The notes under the pieces were generated by a model. That model did not search any database and was not told the DNA's origin. It worked only from the letters and a program-made list of their open reading frames with translations. DNA of 64,000 bases. Origin: Tubiluchus corallicola. Taxonomy: Eukaryota; Priapulida; Priapulimorpha; Priapulimorphida; Tubiluchidae. The stretch is taken from positions 60,926-124,925 of the forward strand of contig JAQGDQ010000171.1 in the NCBI GenBank assembly GCA_030141605.1, in the 5' to 3' direction. Shown here one piece after another: positions 1 to 10,186 of the stretch. The translations under genes and the position numbers were made by a program. The stretch's first letter is position 1. Each line of letters opens with the position of its first letter.

Positions 1-820
1 ATGATACAGAACATAAAAGCAAATGCCTTTTTTAGAATCTCGCGAAGCCCGTTATGGCAAATTAAATGAAAGTGTTGAGATGAAAGATTGAATTTATTTT
101 CAGGATTTACGTTGCCGCTGAAGACGAAAGTCACGAACCGACTGTAAATTAATGGCGTAAATGATTTGATCGCCGTGAATTTTATGCGAAATCATAACAA
201 CGTAAAATGAATGGGGTTTATGAGCCTGAGCAGGGAGTCGTTGGGCGATGACCAGGCAATGATAATAGGTCAGTTTCAGTTACTATACTGTCATGGATTA
301 GGTTACGTATGTACAGCTGCCCAGGTAGAAACAGGCCTAGGTTCGAATCCCAGTGGATTTGCAAAACATTCTAATTTAGTATTCCTGTCGTGCGTTTATA
401 TGATGGCAACAAAGGTCGTATTTTAAAGGGAGGTGACATACACATCCGAATGTGATTAAAACACGTTTGCTCGTTAAATGTTTCAGAACATTATCTTAAT
501 TATAGCTAGAATCACAACCTGCTACATTAATAGGCCATTGGTTACCACTTACCATTAATGATATAAAAGATATCAAAAACACAGATATATGTCCTATAAA
601 TCAAACAGTCATTAGTACAATAGGACAGGTAAAATATGAATTATTCAAGATCCGTCATTCGCTTGAGAAAATGAGCATAATACGACATCGCTGTGAAATT
701 CGTGCCTTATTTTGCAATTTGTTACGACTGACATCTGCATCGTCAAGACAAACGCAAATAGCGAACCGTAATTGCGCGAATCTTCCATATTAGACATCAT
801 TTTCTCTATTAGTATCATTT
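1..820. other. Intergenic sequence, no feature recognised
   Basis: AT-rich sequence without a coding signal. One stretch near 339-353 resembles a tRNA B box (ggttcgaatcc), but no convincing A box or cloverleaf accompanies it. Confidence 0.4.
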
Positions 821-839
821 TAATTTGCCTGTGGCAATA

Positions 840-1770
840 TCGTACTTAAGTAGTCTCTACCAGTTTCATTATGAAGTAGTTTCGTCCAGTTCATTAGCGA
901 AGTACTTCAGCTAGTACGACGGTGCAGCGTTTCTTTGAGAATGATGACGAAGTGGTTTCTGTCAGCACGGTAGTGGATTGATCTTTATCACTTTCATTGT
1001 AAAGTGATTTCTATCAGTACGACGGTTAAGTACCTCTGCCTGGTGCAATGGTAAAGTGTCTCTGCAGGTACATGATAAAGTGGTCTGTGCCAGTACCATA
1101 GTGAAGCGATCTCTAAAATTTCATTGTAAAGTGGCAATTCCAATACAATGGTGAAATGTCTCTGCCAGTGAAATGGTGAAGCATCGGTACAGTGGTGAAG
1201 TGGTATTTAATGGCACAATGATGAAGTGTCTGGGTTATTTCAATGGTGCAATGTTTTTGGCAGTAAAATGGCGTAGCACTTCTGCCAGTACATTGGTAAA
1301 GTGGTCTCTGCCATGACATTGGTGAACTGGTCTTTGATAATGCAACGGCGAAGTGTCGTCTGTCTGTCGTTATGTGTCTCATGACGCTATACACTGTCTT
1401 CGCATATCGACTGTCCAACGTGACATGAAGTACTCTGCCAATGCAATGGTGCAGTGTTTCTGGCAGTATAATGGTGCAGTGTTTCTGCCAGGACAACGGT
1501 GATGTGGTTTCTGCCAGTGCCAATAGCGGGGTGATCTCTTCAGCTTTCACTGTAAAGTAGTTTCTGTCTTTACAATTGGTAATGTTTCTTGCCAGTACAA
1601 AAGCAAAGTATCTATGTGCGTACAGAAATGAAGTGATCTCTACCAGTTTCATTGTAATGTGGTTTTTAGCAATACCATACTGAAGTATATGTGCTAGTGC
1701 AATAGTGCAGTGCTCTGCACCTAGGTAAAGTGGTTTCTGCCATTGTCTGTCTCATGATATTATACACTGT
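840..1770. repeat. Degenerate minisatellite, units of roughly 30-36 bp
   Basis: Many diverged copies of a unit like tctctgccagtacaatggtg followed by aagtggt run through this stretch. A longer internal duplication is visible: the block ending tcgactgtccaacgtgaca near 1425 recurs as tcaactgtccaacgtgaca near 1797, about 370-385 bp away. The long minus-strand reading frame here is a by-product of the repeat. Confidence 0.7.
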
Positions 1771-2184
1771 ATTTACATATCAACTGTCCAACGTGACAAG
1801 TAGTCATGAAGCCACATCTAAACGGTTATCATAATCGTCTTGGCAGACTGCAAAATGTTACGTCAAGCTAGTCGGGTGTCGTTTGACCAACTCTGCAATT
1901 ACTTTGTTGTCGAAGAACTATTGTTACGTAGAATTGTCCAGGATTTCTAGTCACCGACCGACAGTTTGTTCTTGCCTCTCGTAATTTTTCAGACATTTAC
2001 AGATAAAGAGCAAAAGCTTGAAAATTGAATTTACCCGTTGCAGTTCTCTCTGAATTTCTACTATAAGATTGTTCCCTTCTTAACCACAACTCCACTACCT
2101 CCTTAAAGATGAATCAGCAGAAATCGGCCAGCACTGTCAGATTAGCTATAACGGAAGGTGTTTACAATCCCCACACAATTTAAA

Positions 2185-2252
2185 TACCCTAACCCTATCC
2201 CTAAAATTAAGCCCAACCCTAACCCCAAACCTAATCCTAACCCTAGCCATAA
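2185..2252. repeat. Interstitial telomere-like repeat (TAACCC)n, degenerate
   Basis: About ten imperfect copies of ccctaa are seen, with variants such as ccctat and cctaat. They match the animal TTAGGG telomere motif on the other strand. Confidence 0.7.
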
Positions 2253-2502
2253 TCCGCTTCACGAATCTTAATTCTTGTACACGGGAAAAATAAACTTTAG
2301 CCGCTATAATAGTTCTGTGTTGGGCCTATATTTCACTTTCCGACTATAACTCCTTATCTCCTAATCATTACAACTCGTGTTCCATCAAGTTTGAGACTCA
2401 TAGGCCCTTTAATACATAATGTACGTTTTAAGTCATAAAGACGTGATGAAGAGTTTTTCCCCGTTTTCTCGTAGGGTTTAGTGGAACTTAAATCAACTGC
2501 CA

Positions 2503-2570
<68 letters not shown>

Positions 2571-2770
2571 AACGACGACGACAACGACGATGATGATGAT
2601 GATGGTGATGAAGTCGGTGGTACTGGTGGTGGCGATGGTCATGGTGATTGCCTGATTGCGTTGATGTTGATGCTGCTGGTGCGGCTGATTATGATGATGT
2701 TGATGATGTTGATGCTGCTGCTGCTGCTGATGATGATGATAGTGACAACTATAATAATGATGATATTGTC
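2503..2770. repeat. (GAT)n trinucleotide array with diverged flank
   Basis: A nearly pure GAT run covers about 2503-2570 and decays into GAT/GGT/GCT-rich sequence to about 2770. The poly-Asp and poly-Ser reading frames here are artefacts of the repeat. Confidence 0.9.
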
Positions 2771-2779
2771 GGCTATCAG

Positions 2780-3600
2780 CGAGCCGGTTTCTCTAAAAGT
2801 ACAAGGGCAGAGAAAGCAAGCACAAGAATAGATTTGTAAACTATCTAGAATGAATAGTTTTGCCTGACTGTCAAAGTGGCTTTTAATTAGAAATATAATG
2901 AAAATGCCACACACAAAAAAATTACAAAAAAAAACTATGCGCCAAAATTGCTCTCTCGCGTAAAAAGTATTTTAAATATAATATTGCATATTACTTACGT
3001 TGTAACCACGTCAATACAGTATCTAGGTAGAAATAAGGAAACAATGAGCAACGGGAAATATCTGAATTCTGAGTTATTTAAAATAATTAACACGTGCACA
3101 CGAATAATTCCTACTTGGTCACGCGCAGCAAGCTGTCCTATTTCAGAAGAGTGATTATAAAGCGCCGTAGAAATATTAGTAGCATCCTATGTGCAGCGTT
3201 GCCATGGTAACGCGCAAATGTTTTCAGCCTGGCAGATGACGTACATGGCTTCGATTACAGGATATAAGATTCAACAATAGTAACGGATGTAAGATAGGCC
3301 AGGTATGATCAGGTATGATTTGCGCTTTAATGGACAGGTATGATAATGGCTAGTGGGTATACAATTATACATGAATCATATCATGAACATGCACAATAAC
3401 TGTTATTCTCTATTATCACCGGTATCTGTAAAAGTGGGTGACAGGTGTACATCAAGATGAATGTGGTCAGGTTGACTTGATTACGAAGCTTTTATTTTTC
3501 GCATAACCATGGCTAAAATTTGTTTACGAAGCTACCACAATGAAATTAGTGCTATTTAGTAACATGAGTTGATAAAATAACATAACAAAATAGCATACAA
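2780..3600. other. Intergenic sequence, no feature recognised
   Basis: No coding signal or clear repeat was seen. Short near-duplicates of caggtatgat occur around 3300-3350. Confidence 0.35.
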
Positions 3601-3605
3601 TCTTT

Positions 3606-3645
3606 GATATAACGTCAAATCGAAATTTTGATTTGTCGTTATATC
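3606..3645. repeat. Short inverted repeat (16-bp arms, 8-base loop)
   Basis: gatataacgtcaaatc is followed by a short spacer and then gatttgtcgttatatc. The arms pair with a single mismatch. It may be a transposon terminus or a cruciform-forming site. Confidence 0.75.
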
Positions 3646-3837
3646 CTGGTGTTTTGTGTGTTTTTATGCGCTGTGTTTTTTATGTACTTACTTATTATAA
3701 TTTTATGAAATTTAGTAGGATTACTGTTTAATCTTGTAAACCAATTTTAAATCCGTCATGATGATTTTGGATATCTTTGTGAAGCGTCTTTGAATATTGC
3801 CATTTGTGCTGTCTATAGATTTAGCCACTGTACAAAA

Positions 3838-3858
3838 TAAATATTATTACTATTATTA

Positions 3859-3901
<43 letters not shown>

Positions 3902-3913
3902 TACTACTACTAC

Positions 3914-3943
<30 letters not shown>
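3838..3943. repeat. (ATT)n trinucleotide array with a (CTA)n interruption
   Basis: Consecutive att/tac triplets run for about 105 bp. The poly-Tyr reading frame is an artefact. Confidence 0.9.
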
Positions 3944-3946
<3 letters not shown>

Positions 3947-4332
3947 AGTTTGGTCATTTCCCTAAATGTTACAATGGAGATCTGATGCAACGTGGAGAAC
4001 ACATCAAAATTATAACTTTTTAAGGAAAGTTCAGCACGTGAGTTCAAACATCTCTCCCCGTTGATGCAAGGTGGTTTATCTAGGGCTGAAAGTACCCTTC
4101 ACACTTTTTGTTAGAAAATCACTTTTCTGAATTCTTTGATGAAAATTATCAATACATAAATCTGAGTTCTAAATTATGTTTTACATTATCTTGATAATGA
4201 ATACATGGGTATTTTAGAAATATCTTATATACACTATTTTTGTACTGTTTGTGCATTTATGCATATGTTTAGGTATATTTTAATATCATATTGTGATTTT
4301 TCTATTACAGGTACTTAAAAACTTTTACAGTT

Positions 4333-4516
4333 AAAACAACACAACTTTATTTAATCTTTTATTTTAAGTAGTTAAAATCATGCCAAAAGTTTCCACAGAC
4401 GGTTGTATGTTTGTAAAATTTACCACTGATAATGACAGCAGTAGCTCTATCGAAACGTTTGGCATGATTTTCAACTATGTAAAAAGCAGAAGTTTTAATA
4501 AAGTTGTGTTGTTTTG
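4333..4516 (+). mobile_element. Penelope-like terminal repeat remnant with hammerhead-like core
   Basis: Nested inverted repeats enclose the element. The outer 16-bp arms are aaaacaacacaacttt at 4333-4348 and its complement at 4501-4516. The inner 14-bp arms are 4374-4387 and 4458-4471. Between them lies CTGATAA (4426-4432), a GACAG/CTATC stem with one mismatch, and GAAAC (4452-4456), the order of a hammerhead ribozyme core. The sequence from about 4394 to 4456 aligns with 9239-9297, which sits beside a Penelope-type coding fragment. The core base G8 is A here, so this copy may be inactive. Confidence 0.55.
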
Positions 4517-4559
4517 ACCACATTGTGATTGTTGTTGCTACTACTGTTGCTGTCATGAC

Positions 4560-5830
4560 CTACGAGAAATATCTTCAACAGTCCAGTATTCAGTTTCTAA
4601 ATCTGGTACGTTAAGGTCCGTGGTTTACAGTACAGTTCGACTGTTGTTTCAACTTTGTGACTTAACACTAGTGGTATTTCTGCTATGTTTTAACAGAACC
4701 ACCACCACCTGCCTCACCATCACCACCACAATTAGTACCACGTGTGACGTAACTTTCTTTGGCTTCTAGTAACATAATTGCGAGCTGTTTCAGTCACTTC
4801 AGTGGCAGTGCTGATGCTTTCAGCAATTTTGGCAACACCAGGGCTAGCAGAAGCAACTGCAAAATAAGTTGGATTGGACAATGAACAAGCAGGTTCTGAG
4901 CAAATTTAAAGGAAGAAACAAGTCTGTTATCACTTAATCTTACAAAAAATCTAACAAAGAAGTTTGCAAAGAACTGCCTACAAAGCATAAATCTAAAATA
5001 CACTACCTCTGAATGGAAATTTTCAGGCGTAGAGGTTGCCACCATTCACTTGAAAATCATTATGTAAATGGGAAACTTCGTGACTTTTCGTAAGCGCGTA
5101 GTGGCTTTCCATAAGCGCGCGCTGCTTAAACTAATTCAAAGTAATGCAGCTTACCTAATATTCACGCAAAAGTATTATAAAATTAGCTACCTATTTTTTT
5201 TGTAAAAACTTGTTTTACTTTTGATAGAGATTGACACTGCACTACTTTTCTTCAAGAAGAATGACGTCATTGGAAGAAGAATGGGCATTGAAAATGGGAG
5301 CACCCAAGCATGAAGTGATCGCGACTTTAAAGTCGTTTTACTAGTTGCACGAGGTGCTTATTACAGCTTTATTACTAAATGCTTCTAACATTCCTCCTTG
5401 AAGGCTTGCCCTTTCCTTTAACTCACCGCCCGCGGACTCATTCCGTGTGGCACGTTACCAAACTCAGTCTGACTGATACCCATGACACATCAGCACTTAC
5501 GGACCTGTTTCAGACAGGCCTTATCTACACGGGTAAGAACTTAACTTCTGCATTAGGAACTTTTACAAAATTTATGTATAAGCAGCCGCAGAAGCATCAA
5601 AGCTTATTAACAGAATAGGATTGTGTGCAAATGTGAGCTTAAAATCGAGCCTAGAAAAGGATTACAATTCAGGGCATGAAAATCTTGTTGGTGTGAAGTA
5701 TGCTGGAATACCGTTACAAACTTCTGCGTGTTAATATTGTCATACACTTTACAGCTCGTTAAAGACCAGCAAAAAATTCAAACGGCTGTGCTTCGAGATA
5801 ACTTTTAGACAGGTAATTTTCCTTTCTTTC
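4560..5830. other. Intergenic sequence, no feature recognised
   Basis: Short open frames near 4794-5045 and 5379-5618 show no family resemblance and no splice-compatible partners. Confidence 0.35.
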
Positions 5831-5831
5831 T

Positions 5832-5862
5832 GTATATGAGCATGGGTTATATGCTCATATAC
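5832..5862. repeat. Perfect 12-bp inverted repeat
   Basis: gtatatgagcat, a 7-base spacer, then atgctcatatac. It lies just before a MITE-like repeat that begins near 5875. Confidence 0.8.
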
Positions 5863-5874
5863 CCATACCTCAAT

Positions 5875-6052
5875 AAGCCTTTTCACAGTTCCAGCGATTG
5901 ATGATGATCGTGAAAGGGTCAGGGGTTAAATGTACCAGACAACGAATTTTTGTACCCTTGACAACGCCTCGCAGTCCATATTATTGTAACAGTAACAGGT
6001 TTAACAGCTAGCTAGAACCTTACCTAGTTCATTTCTGTATTGACAAGATACA
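5875..6052 (+). mobile_element. Truncated copy of a CCTTTTCACAG-ended MITE
   Basis: It starts gccttttcacagttcc and matches 7054-7225, including ttaacagctagctagaacct. It breaks off at about 6052, where a different dispersed repeat begins. Confidence 0.7.
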
Positions 6053-6330
6053 GTAATTTAAAATTTTACTTAGTTAGTGACATGTGTGCTACGAATTCTC
6101 CAATTATTTTTTCAAACTTCATGTAATGTTATCTAAACTATCTAAATATCACGTATCTAAACTGGTTTCAAACAACCTACCAAAAAATGGCTGCGCCTAG
6201 CGGTCATCAGGGGATTTTAAATTTACAAATTTTATACAGCGTCACTGGTGACACAAGGTCTGTGTGAAAAAGGCATCACGTAAGTGGTATAAAACTTCAA
6301 GTCGAATTTTTTAAACTTTATGTAAGTTGA
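6052..6330 (-). repeat. Dispersed repeat, copy 1 of 3
   Basis: Read on the minus strand this matches 35340-35610 and 48565-48780 on the plus strand. Shared landmarks include cttgaagttttataccactt, a block around gcagccatttt, and gtttgaaaaaataat. No coding potential was seen, so it is probably a non-autonomous transposon. Confidence 0.65.
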
Positions 6331-6419
6331 GGGGATTTCTTGTGCTTTAAATGCAGGAGGACAACTGTTCCAAAACATTTCAGAATAAGATATTAATGTA
6401 GCTAAAATGAATAAATCTA

Positions 6420-7050
6420 ACATTTTCTGTTAACGTAGCCAAAATAAGCCCCCCCCCCATAGTTAGCATAGTTAGTCTAGTTTTGCATCGGAATGACAAT
6501 GATTTTTATAAAAAGTTTTACAAAAGGCGCGCTAGTTATAGTTTATTGATTTTATTTAACAGGTTTGTTATCATTTATTCTTCTAGTACGTCAAACTCAG
6601 CTCTCATACAACGTTGTTGCATTTGCTATTACTCTCCGTGTTATTTTTTAATTGGGGTATCTTTTCCTGCATTTATTTGACAAAGCCCAGTAAGTAAGAC
6701 GTCCTCGCAGTCAAGGTAAAAACATTTTACGGATCTTTTAATTTAATAAGTTTAATAATTTAACTTACGTGATTGTCTTTATACTTGTCATTTTGCAGTG
6801 AAGTTTAATAAACTGTAACAAACCGGTTTTTTAATGTAGGATCAAAATGCGAGGAATTTTTATTGAAAGTTTGCATGCTCGCAACATTTGTACAAACGAG
6901 ACAGTTCGATACGTAATCATTACGTGCAATTAAGCGCGAGAATTTTGCTCGCGATGTTTATCCAATTAGTGGAACTAAACTATAGCTAAACCAATCCTGC
7001 CAATCAGTTTTTATAGCACAGTAACGAAACTTTATACGTACTCCACATAA
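6420..7050. other. Intergenic sequence, no feature recognised
   Basis: AT-rich, with a short poly-C run near 6450. No gene or dated repeat was identified. Confidence 0.35.
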
Positions 7051-7053
7051 TAA

Positions 7054-7441
7054 GCCTTTTCACACTTCCAGCGATTGATGATAATCGTGAAGAGGTCAAA
7101 GGTTAATTGTACCCAGACAATGCATTTGTTTACACTTGACAACACTTCGCAGCCTAAGCTATGGTTAATAGTAACAGTTTTAACAGCTAGCTAGAACCTT
7201 ACCTAGTTCACTTTTTCTTGTTCCCAAACAAGATCCTGCTAGTAAATCACTCAACTCACAAACGAATACATAACTAAGTAAAATCCACGTAAAACAACTG
7301 AAGTTACTGAACTGAAGTGGCAGACGGCTTTGCTTTACCCACATGTCTCGTGACGGTTGTAGTTAAGACGCATTGCTGTGGTACACTTAACCTTTGACCT
7401 ACAGCAACTGCGCTTCCGCAGTACGAAACTGTGAAAAGGCT
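7054..7441. mobile_element. Full-length MITE with CCTTTTCACA terminal inverted repeats (~390 bp)
   Basis: The left end gccttttcaca and the right end tgtgaaaaggc are complementary. Related copies lie at 5875-6052 and, inverted, at 11171-11531. No transposase is present, so it is non-autonomous. No clear target duplication was seen. Confidence 0.75.
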
Positions 7442-7444
7442 CCC

Positions 7445-8700
7445 TTCCTGGATTAAACGGAACGTATTCAAAACGAAATGTTACATTGAAGTCAGATCAT
7501 AACCACGAATTAAATTAGCAGAGAAGACCGAGTTTGATTAAATTGTCTTTGACAAAAGCTGAAACGTTTAGACTGAAACTACAGTAGCTTGGGTATTTTA
7601 AAATTGTCTAGCTGTCTAATTTTTAGACTAACACAAATTACATTTGACCGCTGAAGACTCGCTTCGCTGAGCACCTGGTTAACTAAAGGCAAGCGTAGAG
7701 AAGTTTTTGGTCTGCACAAGTCCAACCCACGTTATAAGTGAAAAGTTGTGACTATTCTTGTATTTTTATGGCTGGAACCAAAGAAAATCTATTGCATTAA
7801 TTCTACAGATAGCATAGATAAGGTAAAGATTTAATGCAGTTAATAAATCAGTGCAGAAATCAGCATGCATGTGGCACGACCAAGAAATTCAGTTGTGTAT
7901 AAGAAATATAGCGACGCACCTGTCTCTGTATAAGACCTTGGCAGCCATTTTTCCTGTGTACACATGTATGCAGCATGTTTTTAGAAAGTAATATGTCTTC
8001 ATCGATCAGCTAAATATAACTGGAAACTTGTGTTTGTTAACTTGTAACCTTGCTAAACTTTAAAAAATTTTAGATGAGATAAGTTATTATAAATACTTAG
8101 TACAAGTTGGTATATCTAAATTTAAGTTTCTGTACCAAAACAAAAGGCTAGTCTTTTATGCACGATCGCATCAGCCATGTAACTATTATAATGGTATAAT
8201 GCATTATGTAAAGCACAGGCTTTAAGTATTTACATATATGCAATGGTTTTTGTGCCTGAATTTAAAAGAGTTAATGATTTGCAATTGTTTATCATTTTAC
8301 AGCTTTTAAGTACAGTGAGGATGTCAGACTGTGAATTATCTGGGTAAATTTAGATATTACTATTAGTATAGGTTGGTAGTAGAACAGCCTAATTCTCATT
8401 AGTCTTTTACTCTAGTTCAGTTACTATTGATTTATCGATTTAAACTAGTAATTACAGGTAAATGCCAGCATGACTGCTTATTAACTTCCTATGGCTATAG
8501 AAGTAGCTGTTTGCTAATTAATCAACCCAGTGCGAGGAATTAATTGAAATTTTGTTAAATGCACCGTGTGTGCCTGACCGAATTATATTTAGAGAGATGT
8601 CCCCGCCTATCTTGTGTTTACGTGGTAAGGCTTCAGAAGTTGAAAAAACGTTGCTGCTACTAAATGGCGAGGTACCTGCTTTGTACAACTCGCATTTAAA
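7445..8700. other. Intergenic sequence, no feature recognised
   Basis: AT-rich, with no coding signal. Confidence 0.35.
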
Positions 8701-8917
8701 TATAGCTTAAACTTGATACAGGCACTTCAAAGCATTTATTATCAAACAGCACAACTTTTACTACAACTTTAATTTGACACTGATATACAAACAACAACCA
8801 GTTTAATTAGGCAGATCCAACAGTATAGGAAATTATGCACTAATTATGTATTTGCAAAAAAGTCAAAGTAATAAATAAACAGACCTGTAGAAAAGAAATA
8901 GATACAGTGGCAGATAG

Positions 8918-9196
8918 CTAAGTGTTTGAGAATAAAGTTAATGGAATTGAACTACTTTGCACATTAAAGGAAGGCTTATTGGGGTATATAGCTAAATTTT
9001 CTTTTATTAATAAGTCCCAGTTATTTGTAGCTCTGGTCACAATGCTGAAATCATTAAAATCAGCGTTGTGGCAATAGGCACAAATAGGGTCATTAAAGCT
9101 AAATTGAGGAGAATTTTTAATCTTGTCAGTTCTAGAAGAAATACCCAGATGTTCGCATATTCTTTCTTTCAAAGGTCTGGATGTTTTAGTGCACAT
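8918..9196 (-). pseudogene. C-terminal (GIY-YIG-type) fragment of a Penelope-like polyprotein
   Basis: The frame opens with CTKTSRPLKERICEHLGISS, then FNDPICAYCHNADFNDFSIV, NWDLLIKENLAIYP and SSIPLTLF. This order matches the endonuclease-end region of Penelope-like retroelements (KTSRxLxxRIxEH ... C ... DLLIxExLxI ... PSxN). The reverse transcriptase part is missing, so it is a dead fragment. A second, more decayed copy is at 40236-40490. Confidence 0.7.
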
Positions 9197-9267
9197 AATT
9201 AGTGCATAATTTTCTATATTGTAGGCTCTGTCTATTTAAACAGGCTTGTCGTTTGTGTAATGTACCA

Positions 9268-9297
9268 CTGATGACGACAGCTGATTACTGTCGAAAC
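9268..9297 (+). ncRNA. Hammerhead-ribozyme-like core in the Penelope-like terminal repeat
   Basis: CTGATGA (9268-9274), a 5-bp stem GACAG/CTGTC (9276-9280 with 9288-9292) closed by a 7-base loop, then GAAAC (9293-9297). Penelope-like elements are known to carry hammerhead motifs in their terminal repeats. One extra base separates CTGATGA from the stem, and stems I and III are not clear by eye, so catalytic competence is unproven. Confidence 0.5.
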
Positions 9298-9379
9298 GCG
9301 TAGACATGTTTTTAAACATTTAATAAATTAATTTTTATTTGTAATAAAAGTTGTGATGTTTTAATAATATAAACTTGAT

Positions 9380-10180
9380 ATCATACTATGTACACAGCCT
9401 ACATTTTAATAATAATGTCGAAATAACGCAGCAAGCACAAAACGGCACAAGAAATAATCATTGTAAATTGTAAATGAGTGGAAGTATTGTACGTATTGTG
9501 TTGTTCATTCATAAAAAGCTGTGTTTAATATTAAGGGCTATGCATGCTGGTTTCTATGTTGTTTTGCTACTCTTCGCATAGCGTTATTGAAATTATTACT
9601 TTAATAATTACGACCGTGAATAAACGTTGTTACAATTATCGCGTTAGGCGCAAACGTTCAGTTCAGTAGCGGCATTTCTATTTCTATGGCAAAAAAACAG
9701 GTATTTCGAGGTCACTAGGATCTTTAGTTTGCACAAGACATGTGGGGAGAGGTATGTGGTAAAACGCAAAGAAACAAGAAAGGGCAGTTTGATTTTTATA
9801 TTTTGACTATTCGTTCTTAACATATGTTCAACAGCAAGCAATTAGTACTGACGGGAAATCTTTCAAATCAGAACTTTTCTATCGTATCATAAGTAAATAC
9901 TCTTATTAGCATATGGTATACCTTTAATTACTTAACCAAAAATTGTATAGGCCACAGTATACGCCCATATATTATGTTGTCAACATGAGACAAAAAGTAG
10001 ATTGCTACAGTTGATAACAATAAATCTGAACTGAATTGAAAGAAGTGAGTAGAAATTGAGAAAACTATTAAGCATTTGAATTTCGTGGCTGTTGAGAGGG
10101 GTAAAATTGGGACAATCCAATTCAGTCTTCTTTGTTTCACTTCCTTTCTTTTGTAAAGCAATTTTTAACGATCCTTTTAT
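9380..10180. other. Upstream region of the EF-hand gene
   Basis: AT-rich. It should contain intron sequence and possibly the 5' UTR exon of the EF-hand gene, but I could not place a promoter or donor site. Confidence 0.3.
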
Positions 10181-10186
10181 TGCAGC

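Larger units (their letters stand above)
8719..9369 (-). mobile_element. 5'-truncated Penelope-like element flanked by an 11-bp target duplication
   Basis: The element lies between identical taaacttgata sequences at 8708-8718 and 9370-9380. The outer parts are inverted copies of each other: aaattatgcactaattat at 8830-8847 mirrors ataattagtgcataattt at 9195-9212, and the similarity continues outward to an aaaagttgtg-type end on each side. Between them, on the minus strand, lies the C-terminal end of a Penelope-type polyprotein. The right arm carries a hammerhead-like core; the left arm has lost it. Confidence 0.75.

Noticed and set aside
300-365. Possible tRNA gene (ggttcgaatcc)
   Set aside because: The B-box word is perfect, but no A box at proper spacing, acceptor stem or anticodon arm could be drawn.
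2481-2831. Poly-Asp and poly-Ser reading frames
   Set aside because: Direct translation of a GAT microsatellite on either strand; no splice or start context.
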